A stretch of 64,000 nt of DNA from Hirschia sp964352025 (GCA_964352025.1 CAYGPZ010000001.1:496001-560000); one strand, 5' to 3'; positions 53,941 through 63,242 are shown, counted from the stretch's first letter. The notes: a model not told the origin generated them from the letters alone. A program made the numbers and translations.

Positions 53941-54960
53941 ATGAAAGTATACTACGAAAACGATGCAGACATAGCTTTAATCCAGTCCAAAAAAGTGGCT
54001 GTAATCGGTTATGGTTCACAAGGACACGCTCACGTTTTGAACATGCGTGAGAGCGGCGTTAAAGACCTTGTTGTTGGTCTTCAGGAAACATCTCAATCTA
54101 AGCCTAAAGCTGAAGCTGAAGGTCTTAAAGTGATGACACCAGCTGAAGCGACTAAGTGGGCTGACGTTGTTATGATCCTTGTTCCAGATGAGAAACAAGC
54201 TGTTCTTTGGGCAAACGAAATCGAGCCGCACGTTCGTAAAGGCCAGCACATCATGTTTGGTCACGGTTTCAACATTCACTACAACCTGATCGTTCCACCA
54301 AAAGACGTTGATGTTTCATTGTCAGCACCTAAAGGTCCGGGTCACACACTTCGTGGTCAGTTCTCTCAAGGCTTTGGTCTTCCAGGTCTTATCGCGATCC
54401 ACCAAGATGCAACTGGTTCAGCTCAAGCTGTTGCGCTTAGCTACTCAAAAGCTATCGGTAACACACGCGCTGGTGTAATCGAGACAACATTTAAAGAAGA
54501 AACTGAAACTGACCTATTTGGTGAACAAGCTGTTCTTTGTGGTGGTATCGTTGAGCTTATTAAAGCGGGTTACGAAACACTTGTTGAAGCTGGTTACGCG
54601 CCTGAAATGGCTTACTTTGAGTGTTTGCACGAAACAAAGCTTATCGTTGACCTTATCTATGAAGGCGGTATCGCCAACATGAACTACTCAATCTCAAATA
54701 CAGCTGAGTATGGTGAGTATGTTTCTGGTCCACGTGTTGTGACGTCTGAGTCTAAGAAAGCAATGAAAGCTGTTCTTGAAGACATTCAAAACGGAAAATT
54801 CGCACGTGATTGGGTTCTTGAAAACCAAGCTGGTGCACCAAGCTTTAAATCAATGCGTGCCCGCATGAACGACCACAACATCGAAGAAGTTGGTGAAAAA
54901 CTTCGCGGCATGATGCAGTGGTCTAAATCAAACCAATTGGTTGATAAGACTAAAAACTAA
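53941..54960 (+). CDS. ilvC: Ketol-acid reductoisomerase, class I
   Basis: This is a 339-residue NADPH enzyme of the second shared step in Val/Leu/Ile synthesis. It has the dinucleotide loop VIGYGSQGHAHVLNMRESG, the metal ligands in KEETETDLFGEQAVLCGG and CLHETKLIVDLIYEGG. AAGGAG precedes the ATG. Codon choice is strongly biased to a few codons, which fits high expression. A terminator follows. Confidence 0.97.
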   Translation: MKVYYENDADIALIQSKKVAVIGYGSQGHAHVLNMRESGVKDLVVGLQETSQSKPKAEAEGLKVMTPAEATKWADVVMILVPDEKQAVLWANEIEPHVRKGQHIMFGHGFNIHYNLIVPPKDVDVSLSAPKGPGHTLRGQFSQGFGLPGLIAIHQDATGSAQAVALSYSKAIGNTRAGVIETTFKEETETDLFGEQAVLCGGIVELIKAGYETLVEAGYAPEMAYFECLHETKLIVDLIYEGGIANMNYSISNTAEYGEYVSGPRVVTSESKKAMKAVLEDIQNGKFARDWVLENQAGAPSFKSMRARMNDHNIEEVGEKLRGMMQWSKSNQLVDKTKN

Positions 54961-54982
54961 GCCTATCGCTTAGATGAAAATT

Positions 54983-55019
54983 AAAAGCCCTCATGCCTCC
55001 ACGGTGTGAGGGCTTTTTT
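54983..55019 (+). terminator. Rho-independent terminator after ilvC
   Basis: AAAAGCCCTCA pairs with TGAGGGCTTTT across a 13-base loop that can also pair partly, followed by six T. Confidence 0.85.
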
Positions 55020-55210
55020 ATGGAAGAGGGGGCCTTTGAGTGAGGTCCGCAGGTGCACGCAATAGGCCGGAATTCGCCAAAAGCAGACTCATAACACAAT
55101 TCTGGCAATGTCCTTTTTCGATACTAAATCAGTCATTTAATAACTCCATGAGCTTGTTTGAAATACATTATCTGTTTTAGATAACGTTCAATTGTAAGTG
55201 GGGGAGTTAT

Positions 55211-57553
55211 ATGTCCGAAGACTGGTACAAAACTGCATTGGCAGCTCAATCTCGAAAAGATAAAGTAAAATCTCTGACTAACTGGACCGCTGAGAGCTAT
55301 TTATCATCCAAAGGCAATTTGTCTTTTGACGAAGCATTGGAGAAAGTTCATCCTCGCCTGAAGCAGCTTACTATTGAAATGCTTCACTTTGAGTCAAAGA
55401 GACATAATCCAACTAAAGAGCCTTATTTAGAGACTGTTGTTTCAGAGAAACTCTATAAATTTATCCGAGACGATTTGAATAACGAAATCGTCGAACAATT
55501 TCTATGGTTAGGAATGATCGAAGATATATCTGGATTAGGTGAAAAGCTTAAAACCAAATATTCGGTCTCTGGAAAGTTGTTCAACAAACTAATTTTTCTA
55601 TCAGAAGCTCAAACTAAACTAGCGCCTATTGATGATGAGTACTTTTTTCTATTGGCCCTGCACGCTTGCATAGCATCATTTGATGCAAAGCCTTCAAACA
55701 ACGGAGAATGGTCCCAAAAAATAAGTTTCCAAAATTGGATAACTAAAATTTGTGGTTCTGGTTATTTAGAGAGTAATAGCCCCAATGCCGATGAATGGCT
55801 TGAGGCTTTGATATTGGCATTGGATATTCAAATAGATTTGCCTCGACCTGTAAGAAGTAAAGCAGAAAGACAAGACCCCGAACATCAACAAGCCATGTCC
55901 GATTCTCGCATAGAAAAAATAGCTCGTTGTCAAAATGCTATTTTCGAAAAAAGTAGCCTGTCTGTAAGACAAACAAAGGCCGCCATCTGCGTAAAAAAAA
56001 TCATTGAACCGCGCAACAAAAAAAGAGCAGCGAAATATCGCGCGAGTTGGAAAAAATTAGAAAAAAAGAACAAAAGAAATAAAGGTCCCAATCTTTTTGA
56101 AAAAATTGTTGGTTTTGTATCCAAGCACGATGTTGCTCAAAGAAAGGCGCAAAATTCAATTCAAAAATATGCGCAGAATGCAAATTTTGTAAATCGCAGT
56201 TTTCGCCCCTGTAAGAATAAACAAGCATCCCTACCATCAAGTTTTCTGGGAGGTGTTCCTAGATTGCCTAGCGGAATCCAATGGCCTCATATTCAACAAA
56301 ATGATACCGAAAAAGCCTTGAATTTTATTGGTCAATTAGATTTATCTGACTTGGTTGAATTACAGCAAAGTCCTCTCCCTAAAACTGGAAAGCTGCTGTT
56401 CTTTTTGTTCTGTCCAACAGGTACGGAGAAACTACCTTCAAAAGTTATATATATTAAAGAAGACACCACCTACCAGTCTGCGCCAGTTCCTACCCAATTT
56501 GCTAAGGAAGTAGGAGAAGAAAAACGCAAATGGCTCAAAGCAGGAGATCGATTTCATAATATAGATTTTGTGTACCCGCTCTATTTTGGAAAATTCAAAA
56601 GTTACCCCGAAAATTCTAGTAATTTATTTAAGCACAATTACAATTATGATTTTGAAATCGAAATGCTAAATATCGGTTCATCTAAAACTGCGCAGTCTAA
56701 AGGGAAATCAATTTCAGAACTTATTAAACAGCAAACAGAAGAAATTAAGATTTTTTCCGAAAATCAAATTTATGGACTAACAAAGTACTGTACCACTGGT
56801 GGCCCATACACATGGGCAGATATAGAGGCCTATATTCAGGGCTTAAGAAATAAAATTTCTGCACACAGAAGAAGTGAAACACCCGAGTTTAAACCTCATG
56901 ATACAGCTGAACTTGGCAAAAATGCTCACAAAGTTGTTCAGGCCTGTTTAGATAAAATTTCCTACTGGGAAGAGCTTGCTAATTCTAATAATGAATGGAC
57001 AAAAGTTAGTCTAAGCGAGAAAGAACAGTTTTTAGTCGATATTAAACGTATACTCGGCTGTATGAAAGTTGCTAAAAAACGCTCAGCTAAAATATTGAAA
57101 AAGTTGCAAGAGATATATGCAGAGTCACCAATAGACAATGAAGATCCGGGCTGGAGCAGATATTATACCTTTCCAATCGAACAATTTCATTTGATGTCTG
57201 ATGAGTCCAAGATTATCGGTTTTAATGTTAGGCGGGCTTTTCATGAAGGAATTGATGCTAAAAATTTATATCCAGAATCTCTAATCAACTCAGTTTCTCC
57301 AAGTGACAATAGTGGAACAAAATATCCTGTAAAAGGGTTTGCAAATGGTATTCAAGGCAATCAAATCTTGGGATTCGCGACAGCCGTTCAAGATCATGTA
57401 TACGAATACAATGCGCACGTCTTGTTATTGCAGCTCAATGGAAGTCACATTCCGTGGTTAGATAACAGTGGATGTTCAGTGCAGTTTTGGATAAAACCTG
57501 AAGACCTTAAATCTCGAAATTGGGACAAAGCATTTGCTACTATTGTTTGCTGA
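55211..57553 (+). CDS. Large DUF1963 protein with helical insertion
   Basis: This is a 780-residue protein with no assigned role. DUF1963 (YwqG-like) marks appear from about residue 335 (SSFLGGVPRLPSGIQWP, then LNFIGQLDLSDL, LLFFLFCPTG) and close at the C-terminus (AHVLLLQLNGSHIPWL, FWIKPEDLKSR). Between them lies about 210 residues of Lys/Glu-rich helix, much more than in typical single-domain members. The first 330 residues are helical with a basic Lys/Arg linker (RAAKYRASWKKLEKKNKR). AT-rich codon use differs from neighbours and may indicate transfer. GGGGGAG precedes the ATG. Confidence 0.75.
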   Translation: MSEDWYKTALAAQSRKDKVKSLTNWTAESYLSSKGNLSFDEALEKVHPRLKQLTIEMLHFESKRHNPTKEPYLETVVSEKLYKFIRDDLNNEIVEQFLWLGMIEDISGLGEKLKTKYSVSGKLFNKLIFLSEAQTKLAPIDDEYFFLLALHACIASFDAKPSNNGEWSQKISFQNWITKICGSGYLESNSPNADEWLEALILALDIQIDLPRPVRSKAERQDPEHQQAMSDSRIEKIARCQNAIFEKSSLSVRQTKAAICVKKIIEPRNKKRAAKYRASWKKLEKKNKRNKGPNLFEKIVGFVSKHDVAQRKAQNSIQKYAQNANFVNRSFRPCKNKQASLPSSFLGGVPRLPSGIQWPHIQQNDTEKALNFIGQLDLSDLVELQQSPLPKTGKLLFFLFCPTGTEKLPSKVIYIKEDTTYQSAPVPTQFAKEVGEEKRKWLKAGDRFHNIDFVYPLYFGKFKSYPENSSNLFKHNYNYDFEIEMLNIGSSKTAQSKGKSISELIKQQTEEIKIFSENQIYGLTKYCTTGGPYTWADIEAYIQGLRNKISAHRRSETPEFKPHDTAELGKNAHKVVQACLDKISYWEELANSNNEWTKVSLSEKEQFLVDIKRILGCMKVAKKRSAKILKKLQEIYAESPIDNEDPGWSRYYTFPIEQFHLMSDESKIIGFNVRRAFHEGIDAKNLYPESLINSVSPSDNSGTKYPVKGFANGIQGNQILGFATAVQDHVYEYNAHVLLLQLNGSHIPWLDNSGCSVQFWIKPEDLKSRNWDKAFATIVC

Positions 57554-57649
57554 TAATGTCCGTTTTGTGCTGCAATGCAGACGCTTTGCAATATTTTTGA
57601 GGAGTCAGAAAAGGGCCAAATTCAGCCAGCTTGCTTTTTAAATATTATT

Positions 57650-57711
57650 GATAATAATTCTCATTCGCATTGACTATTGGGCGAAGTGTGCGCATGTTGA
57701 GAATCATTATC
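57650..57711. promoter_or_regulatory. Two Fur-box-like sites around a candidate promoter
   Basis: Site 1 (57650-57668) matches the 19-base Fur consensus at 14 positions and site 2 (57693-57711, ending AATCATTATC) at 15. Between and overlapping them is TTGACT (57670-57675), 17 bases, CATGTT (57693-57698). The arrangement suggests iron-repressed expression of the downstream small gene. Counts are by eye. Confidence 0.65.
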
Positions 57712-57732
57712 AACTAGATTGCGGGTGATCAT

Positions 57733-57945
57733 ATGTCCAAAATGCCAAATACATCAATTTCTTGTCTTCCATTTGAAACTCAGGAAAATCTATTGAATTG
57801 GCTGAAAACACAGGATTTTATTTTACGAAAATGGCGTGATGAAGTTCTGACACAACCTGATGCGGATGTCCGTTTTGTCGAAAGACTAGAGGCTCACCGT
57901 TCGTGGTTGCAATGGGAAATGAACCAGATTGTGTCAGTTGCTTGA
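57733..57945 (+). CDS. Small Fur-controlled candidate protein, function unknown
   Basis: This is a 70-residue product, one predicted helical pair (NLLNWLKTQDFILRKWRDEV, FVERLEAHRSWLQWEMNQI). It is rich in Trp and acidic/basic pairs and has no family I know. The upstream double Fur-like sites suggest expression under iron limitation. A weak GGGTGA lies about 7 bases from the ATG. Confidence 0.55.
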   Translation: MSKMPNTSISCLPFETQENLLNWLKTQDFILRKWRDEVLTQPDADVRFVERLEAHRSWLQWEMNQIVSVA

Positions 57946-57967
57946 ATTGAGCGTATACTAGCTCGTT

Positions 57968-58333
57968 CTAGTAATTGGGAATAAATAACATCGCTTCCAT
58001 TGATGTGCGGTGGCAGGGGATGCCCCGGGCCAGACCCATGAGATAAGCCCGGCGGATTTCGCCACGGTCGAATCTAGCTGGTTTTATAATGCCTTTATCT
58101 TCGTCAACGGCGGGCAGATCCAAGCGTGCTTCTAAGCTATCTATTTCGCTATAAATGGCTGCACAACGATCAACATTTTCGCCTGCATGGGCTGGCATAT
58201 CAAACGCTGTTGGACCGTATAAAGAAGGTACATTGTGGGGAAGTATGGTTTTGCCAGTGCTAGCGCATCCGGCTGTAAATAGTAATACTGTTGCAGCTGA
58301 TATTAGAGCCGCATTGCGTGGTAGTTTCCTCAT
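57968..58333 (-). CDS. Small lipoprotein, function unknown
   Basis: This is a 121-residue envelope protein with a lipoprotein signal (AALISAATVLLFTAGC) and two conserved-looking Cys later (NVDRCAAIYSEIDSLEARL and GIPCHRTSMEAM). I chose the ATG at 58333 because GGGGTGA lies just upstream; a frame nine codons longer is open. It is convergent with the small gene at 57733. No family is recognised. Confidence 0.65.
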   Translation of the reverse strand: MRKLPRNAALISAATVLLFTAGCASTGKTILPHNVPSLYGPTAFDMPAHAGENVDRCAAIYSEIDSLEARLDLPAVDEDKGIIKPARFDRGEIRRAYLMGLARGIPCHRTSMEAMLFIPNY

Positions 58334-58461
58334 ATTCACCCCTATAGACACAACCCGCATATCTCGCCCATATGCCCCCCTTGGTTATATCATTATATTA
58401 TTGCTTAACTTACGCTTGCATTTTTAAATATTAAGATCAAGTAAGGTGAAGGCGGTTTTTT

Positions 58462-59127
58462 CTAAAATTTGAAAGCCATTCCAACGTCTATCACCGATGC
58501 AATGCTAAGGGCTTTGAGATCTTGTCTTGAGGAATTGTAAGCGTTTGAATTATCATCGATAAATACATGACTATCGGAGTAGAGCGCGTCTCTAGTTGCT
58601 AGTTTTAAGTTGGGATCATTGGATATCATCGCGCCTGCCATGATCCTGAAACTCAAATTTTGTTGGGTGCTGAAGTTGGAGTCTAACCCAAACCCGGCAT
58701 AAGCAGTTGAATCCCAAACCGATCCTTTCAGGTCTGATAAATGTATTTGTTCAGAGGATAATATGCTGTCGCCCACTAGGATGGGAGCCATGCTTTTGCC
58801 GGTTCCACCAACGGCTTTGTCGCCAACATAAATGGCGCTGGAAATCACAAAATTATTGTCGAATGGGCGAATATCCGCATAAGCGCTTGTCGCTGAGGGT
58901 GACGAGTATTCTTGAGTTTTTTGTTCGGATACAGGGATGCTTGGTGAAATGACCAGCTCATTTGAATTGAGAGTGGCTTCTTTAACTGACGATAACTTGT
59001 CTAAAAACGTGTCCAGCTTTTCTTTGAACTCGAAATTAGTATCAATTTTAAACTGAACGTCTGCATGAGCGGGCGCAAAAAACGCGGACGCAGACATTGC
59101 TCCCAAGGCAAATGTTAGACGCTTCAT
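58462..59127 (-). CDS. Probable outer-membrane beta-barrel protein
   Basis: This is a 221-residue exported protein with a signal peptide (ends AFFAPAHADV) and a terminal aromatic (VIDVGMAFKF), the usual last strand of outer-membrane barrels. The middle (YADIRPFDNNFVISSAIYVG, AYAGFGLDSNFSTQQNLSFR) alternates hydrophobic residues. Porin or structural roles are both possible. Confidence 0.65.
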   Translation of the reverse strand: MKRLTFALGAMSASAFFAPAHADVQFKIDTNFEFKEKLDTFLDKLSSVKEATLNSNELVISPSIPVSEQKTQEYSSPSATSAYADIRPFDNNFVISSAIYVGDKAVGGTGKSMAPILVGDSILSSEQIHLSDLKGSVWDSTAYAGFGLDSNFSTQQNLSFRIMAGAMISNDPNLKLATRDALYSDSHVFIDDNSNAYNSSRQDLKALSIASVIDVGMAFKF

Positions 59128-59259
59128 ATCTCAATACCATCACGTGGTTTCGGGAATTTTTTGTTATTTTGCAGCATATTTCGTAATGGACGATGTACAC
59201 TGACCCGAAACTTCTTACATTGTTTTATACCTTTCATTATCCACGATTGTTTTGAAAAC

Positions 59260-59943
59260 ATGGTTAATTCTACCCCGCCAATTGAACCGAATTCGCCAAC
59301 ACCTCGGGAACCAATGTTCAACGCACCTTTGAGCATGGTTATCCTAAGTGCCCTGCTAATAGGGGCGCATTTCTTGTTTACGCTGCTACCGCAACAACAA
59401 AGAGAAATATTGCTGATAGATTATTCTCTATTTCCAGAACGCTTTTTTGCGTCTGCTGGTTCTCCCTATGTGTATGAAAGCTGGATAGAGAAAGCGGCAC
59501 CGCTTGTTGGGCATGGTTTCCTGCACGGTGACTGGATGCATGTTTTGATGAATGCAGTTTTTGCGCTGGCTTTTGGGGCGGGTGTTGTGCGGACGATTGG
59601 CTGGTGGAAAACCTTGTGCGTCTATGCTGCTGCTCAATTTGGTGGTGGGCTGCTATTTCTCTACATTCAGAACATTTTTTATACTCAAGGGGCAATCGGA
59701 ATAGGCGCATCAGGCGGGGTCTCAGGTTTGACCGGGGCTGTCTTTTTGATGATGTCCGGTGGACGCGTCATGTCTCAGCAATTTGCTTTGCTCACGGCTA
59801 TATTTTGCGGGCTTAATGCGGTGATGGCTGTGTTTAGTCCGGCGTTTATGGGCAGTGCTATCGCATGGGAAGCGCATATCGGTGGCTATATTGTTGGTGC
59901 GGCTTTGATGGTCGGATTTCTTCCATATGTTGCTGAATCGTAA
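59260..59943 (+). CDS. Rhomboid-family intramembrane serine protease
   Basis: This is a 227-residue membrane protease. The Ser is in IGASGGVSGLTGAV (GASG), the His is in EAHIGGYIVGAAL, and an HGDWMHVLMNAVFALAFG segment carries the earlier His/Asn. Six membrane segments are expected. I chose the ATG at 59260; an ATG at 59314 with GGGAA upstream is possible, and the still longer frame starts at a TTG. Substrates are unknown. Confidence 0.88.
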   Translation: MVNSTPPIEPNSPTPREPMFNAPLSMVILSALLIGAHFLFTLLPQQQREILLIDYSLFPERFFASAGSPYVYESWIEKAAPLVGHGFLHGDWMHVLMNAVFALAFGAGVVRTIGWWKTLCVYAAAQFGGGLLFLYIQNIFYTQGAIGIGASGGVSGLTGAVFLMMSGGRVMSQQFALLTAIFCGLNAVMAVFSPAFMGSAIAWEAHIGGYIVGAALMVGFLPYVAES

Positions 59944-60077
59944 TGCAATAGCTGCATTTTAGTATGGAATTTGACGTGTTCTTGCCTCAATGTTGCATGA
60001 AAAGAAAACAAGAATAACAAATTGCATTGTATAGTTGGCTCGGTTTTCCATTGTGGCGATAAGAGCGGGGAGAAAAA

Positions 60078-60530
60078 ATGGTAAAGTCTTTTACAACGAT
60101 GGGCGTAATTGCAGCTGGGTTAACGCTTGCAATGTCTGCTGCTTTGGCGGCCCCTAATGCGAATGGCGAAAAGACCTTATCCATTGAGCCGGGCGCTTGG
60201 GAATGGACACATGAAACCATGCTTGGGCCTGCTCCTATTTCTAGCACCAGCGTTCAATGTGTTGAACCAGATGATGCAAGTGTTTCGCTTGATGAAATTA
60301 CTGAAGACCTCGCAGGGCAGTGCAGCATGGCTGATATTGCTGAAACCGATGAAGGCTATTCCTTTAAGCTAAACTGTCATGGCGACATTAAAGGTATCGC
60401 GACGGGTAAGATTGTATCTGGTGATAAAACCATCGCATTGACTGCCAGCGGAGCAGCGTCTGTTTATGGAATGACGGCACCATTTACAATTTCAGCAAAT
60501 GCAAAGCATATCGGTGAGTGTCAGTCCTAA
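60078..60530 (+). CDS. Exported DUF3617 protein
   Basis: This is a 150-residue periplasmic protein. The signal ends around SAALAAPN, and the domain begins SIEPGAWEWTHETMLGPAP, the DUF3617 start. It has four Cys (QCVEPDDAS, GQCSMADI, LNCHGDIKG, HIGECQS), likely two disulfides. The function is unknown. GGGGAGAAAAA precedes the ATG. Confidence 0.82.
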   Translation: MVKSFTTMGVIAAGLTLAMSAALAAPNANGEKTLSIEPGAWEWTHETMLGPAPISSTSVQCVEPDDASVSLDEITEDLAGQCSMADIAETDEGYSFKLNCHGDIKGIATGKIVSGDKTIALTASGAASVYGMTAPFTISANAKHIGECQS

Positions 60531-60663
60531 TTCTAGCCTGAATGTAGTTAATCTCTACTGTTAGCTGCGAAAACTGCGACTATTGCGTGACAACTATATG
60601 AATACCATATCATGCAGGTAAATCTGACTTGACGTGAGTGCTTGCTAGCGGCAAAGGGCGCGG

Positions 60664-61395
60664 ATGGGACCCGTACTAACTTTTATAAACCGTATGGATA
60701 AATCTGCGTGGCGTGCTGTCGGAGTTTCAGCAGGCCTTTTTCTCGTGGTTGGTCTGATACTGGTTTTCGGAAAATTTGTTTTGATGGATGGGGCATCAGG
60801 TGACGGTTTGTTATCTGACGTTCAAGCCAATCTCATCGATCTGCAAGATAATCCATTGGGCTTGCCGGCAGTAATAATACTGTTTTGCGTGATGGCGTTT
60901 TTAGGTGCGCCGCAATTTGGCTTGATAGCAGCTGTTGTCTTTGCATTTGGTCCAATTCAAGGTTTTGCTTATTCTTGGGTTGCAACAATCTGCTCATTGA
61001 CGCTGACTTTTTGGGTTGGCCGTTGGATGGGTGTTGAGACTGTCCGCAAATACGGCGGTGATACAGTAAACCGATTGGCGCGATTTGTTGGTAAGAATGA
61101 TTTCTTTGCGTCTATGATTGTTCGTAATGTGCCAACTGCACCATTCATTATCGTGAATATGGCTTTTGGTGTGAGCTACGCGAAGTTCGAGCGTTATCTC
61201 GCTGGGGCTGCAATTGGGATTATTCCTAAAACAGCGATCGTGGCGTTCGCCGGTGAGGCGGTTAGGTCAGCGGTGGAAGGTAATCCACTTATCGCGGCGC
61301 TAGCTGGGTTGGCGATGATCGCTATCTGGGTTCCGCTTATGCTGTTTGCACGCAGGCGAGTCACTGAACAGGACGAAGTTGACACGTCCGAGTAG
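60664..61395 (+). CDS. TVP38/TMEM64 (DedA-like) membrane protein
   Basis: This is a 243-residue protein with a DedA-like fold: early membrane segment LFLVVGLILVFGKFVLM, the conserved re-entrant part VMAFLGAPQFGLIAAVVFAF, and FIIVNMAFGVSYAKFERYLAG near the family's G-x-x-x-x-x-R-F/Y motif. The family moves lipids or protons across membranes in other organisms. AAGGGCGCGG precedes the ATG. Confidence 0.85.
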   Translation: MGPVLTFINRMDKSAWRAVGVSAGLFLVVGLILVFGKFVLMDGASGDGLLSDVQANLIDLQDNPLGLPAVIILFCVMAFLGAPQFGLIAAVVFAFGPIQGFAYSWVATICSLTLTFWVGRWMGVETVRKYGGDTVNRLARFVGKNDFFASMIVRNVPTAPFIIVNMAFGVSYAKFERYLAGAAIGIIPKTAIVAFAGEAVRSAVEGNPLIAALAGLAMIAIWVPLMLFARRRVTEQDEVDTSE

Positions 61396-61468
61396 CCGAG
61401 CCTGATTTTTTTGTCGTTTTTCAGTTCTTAACTAGATAAATTTAATTTGTGGATTATATAGCGCTTTG

Positions 61469-61498
61469 TTGACTCGTGATCCGGCAAATGGATATACC
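61469..61498 (+). promoter_or_regulatory. Candidate promoter of the leuA leader
   Basis: TTGACT (61469-61474) and TATACC (61493-61498) are separated by 18 bases, placing transcription start close to the leader ATG at 61505. That would make the leader message leaderless, consistent with the absence of a ribosome site. Confidence 0.5.
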
Positions 61499-61504
61499 AC
61501 TTAA

Positions 61505-61585
61505 ATGACTTATTCGCTTCTATCCTTACTGCGTCTTGCAGGGCTGTCACTGACTAGCCCCTGGACGCGTTTGACCTGTTGGTAG
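61505..61585 (+). CDS. leu leader peptide (Leu-rich)
   Basis: A 26-residue ORF starting MTYSLLSLLRLAGLSL has eight leucines, seven of them within its first sixteen codons, and ends TCW. It lies directly upstream of leuA and overlaps a hairpin, the plan of a leucine attenuation leader. No ribosome site is visible. Confidence 0.75.
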   Translation: MTYSLLSLLRLAGLSLTSPWTRLTCW

Positions 61586-61606
61586 AAGCCGACGCGCGTT
61601 CAGGGG
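61558..61606 (+). promoter_or_regulatory. leuA leader hairpin
   Basis: CCCCTGGACGCG (61558-61569) pairs with CGCGTTCAGGGG (61595-61606) with one G-U pair. The 5' arm lies inside the leader ORF. A good T-run does not follow, so control may act through antitermination, rho or leuA translation rather than intrinsic termination. Confidence 0.65.
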
Positions 61607-61659
61607 TGCAGATAGAATTTTCCATATTCCGCGCCAATTAAGAATGACTGAGCGATAAA

Positions 61660-63198
61660 ATGACAGATAACAATCAAATTAAAATTTTCGACACAACTAT
61701 GCGTGACGGTGAGCAATCGCCTGGCGCATCCATGACTTTGAACGAAAAGCTAGAATTAGCTGAATTGTTGGAAAGCATGGGTGTCGACATTATAGAGGCC
61801 GGCTTTCCTGCAGCTTCATCTGGTGACTTTGAATGCGTGAGCACAATTGCGGAGCGTTCAAAATCGATCACTGTTTGTGGACTTGCGCGTGCAGTACCTC
61901 GCGATATAGACCGCGCAGGTGAAGCCGTCAAAAAGGCAGCTCGTCCTCGTATTCATACATTTATCTCCACAAGCCCTGTGCACATGAAGCACAAGCTTAA
62001 AATGGGTGAGAACGCTGTGCTTGAAGCAGTCGGGCGTTCTGTAGCTCAGGCGCGTGGTTATGTGGATGATGTTGAGTGGTCAGCAGAAGATGCAACACGT
62101 ACAGATTTTGACTTCTTGTCGCGCTGTTGTGATTTAGCGATCGCATCAGGTGCGACCACAATCAACATTCCAGACACTGTTGGCTATTCACATCCAGATG
62201 AATATCGCGATTTGTTTGAGCGTTTGATCAAGAATGTCAGCAATTCAGATAAAGCAATCTGGTCAACACACTGTCACAATGATTTGGGACTTGCTGTTGC
62301 AAACTCATTGGCGGGTGTTGCAGGTGGTGCACGTCAGATTGAATGTACCATTAATGGTTTGGGAGAGCGGGCAGGGAACGCTGCGCTTGAAGAAATTGTC
62401 ATGGCGATGCGTGTCCGTAAAGATGCGTATCAATACCAAACAGGTATTGATTCAACCAAGCTTTCGCGTGCTTCTAAGCGTGTTTCTCAGATCACTGGGT
62501 TTCCTGTTCAGTACAATAAAGCAATCGTTGGTAAGAATGCATTCGCTCATGAAAGCGGTATCCACCAAGATGGAATGCTTAAGAACAACCAGACTTACGA
62601 GATCATGAATCCAGAAGATGTTGGGGTGTCAGCGACATCTCTTGTTTTGGGTAAATTATCTGGTCGTAATGCTTTCCGCGATAAATTGGAAAACCTTGGT
62701 TATGAATTAGACCAAGATGCGTTGAATGACGCGTTTAAACGTTTCAAAGATTTGGCTGACAAGAAAAAAGATGTCTTCGATGAAGATATTGTTGCGTTGG
62801 TTGATGATCAATTATCGGGTGCTGAAGAACGTATTGCATTGCACAGCTTGAAAGTTGTTGCCGGAACATCTGGACCGCAAGTTGCTGAACTTGAACTAAG
62901 TGTTGATGGCGATGTGAAAGCGGTGAGTGCAGAGGGTAATGGTCCTGTGGATGCTGTCTTCAATGGTATTCGTGCAATCGTTCCGCATGAAGCCACGCTT
63001 GAATTATTTCAGGTCCACGCTGTGACGGAGGGGACAGATGCTCAGGCAACTGTTTCTGTGCGTTTAAGTGAGGATGGACTAGTTGCAACTGGTAAGTCAG
63101 CTGATCCAGACACTTTGGTATCTGCGGCAAAGGCTTATATCCACGCGTTCAACAAGCTAGAAATTCGACGCAATAAAAGTCCAAATTCGAATTCCTAA
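61660..63198 (+). CDS. leuA: 2-isopropylmalate synthase
   Basis: This is a 512-residue enzyme of the first leucine-specific step. It has a DRE-TIM barrel start (IFDTTMRDGEQSPGASMTL), the metal His pair (TFISTSPVHMKHKLKM; STHCHNDLGLAVANSL), the GLGERAGNAALEEIV motif and a C-terminal allosteric domain (from about residue 390) that senses leucine. The leader ORF and hairpin upstream add control by leucine at the RNA level. A strong terminator follows. Confidence 0.96.
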   Translation: MTDNNQIKIFDTTMRDGEQSPGASMTLNEKLELAELLESMGVDIIEAGFPAASSGDFECVSTIAERSKSITVCGLARAVPRDIDRAGEAVKKAARPRIHTFISTSPVHMKHKLKMGENAVLEAVGRSVAQARGYVDDVEWSAEDATRTDFDFLSRCCDLAIASGATTINIPDTVGYSHPDEYRDLFERLIKNVSNSDKAIWSTHCHNDLGLAVANSLAGVAGGARQIECTINGLGERAGNAALEEIVMAMRVRKDAYQYQTGIDSTKLSRASKRVSQITGFPVQYNKAIVGKNAFAHESGIHQDGMLKNNQTYEIMNPEDVGVSATSLVLGKLSGRNAFRDKLENLGYELDQDALNDAFKRFKDLADKKKDVFDEDIVALVDDQLSGAEERIALHSLKVVAGTSGPQVAELELSVDGDVKAVSAEGNGPVDAVFNGIRAIVPHEATLELFQVHAVTEGTDAQATVSVRLSEDGLVATGKSADPDTLVSAAKAYIHAFNKLEIRRNKSPNSNS

Positions 63199-63203
63199 AT
63201 TAG

Positions 63204-63242
63204 AAAAAAAAGAGCGCCTGTCATTTCAGGCGCTCTTTTTTT
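63204..63242 (+). terminator. Rho-independent terminator after leuA
   Basis: A 9-base perfect stem (GAGCGCCTG/CAGGCGCTC) with a 6-base loop, A-tract before and seven T after. The symmetry would permit termination from both directions. Confidence 0.95.
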
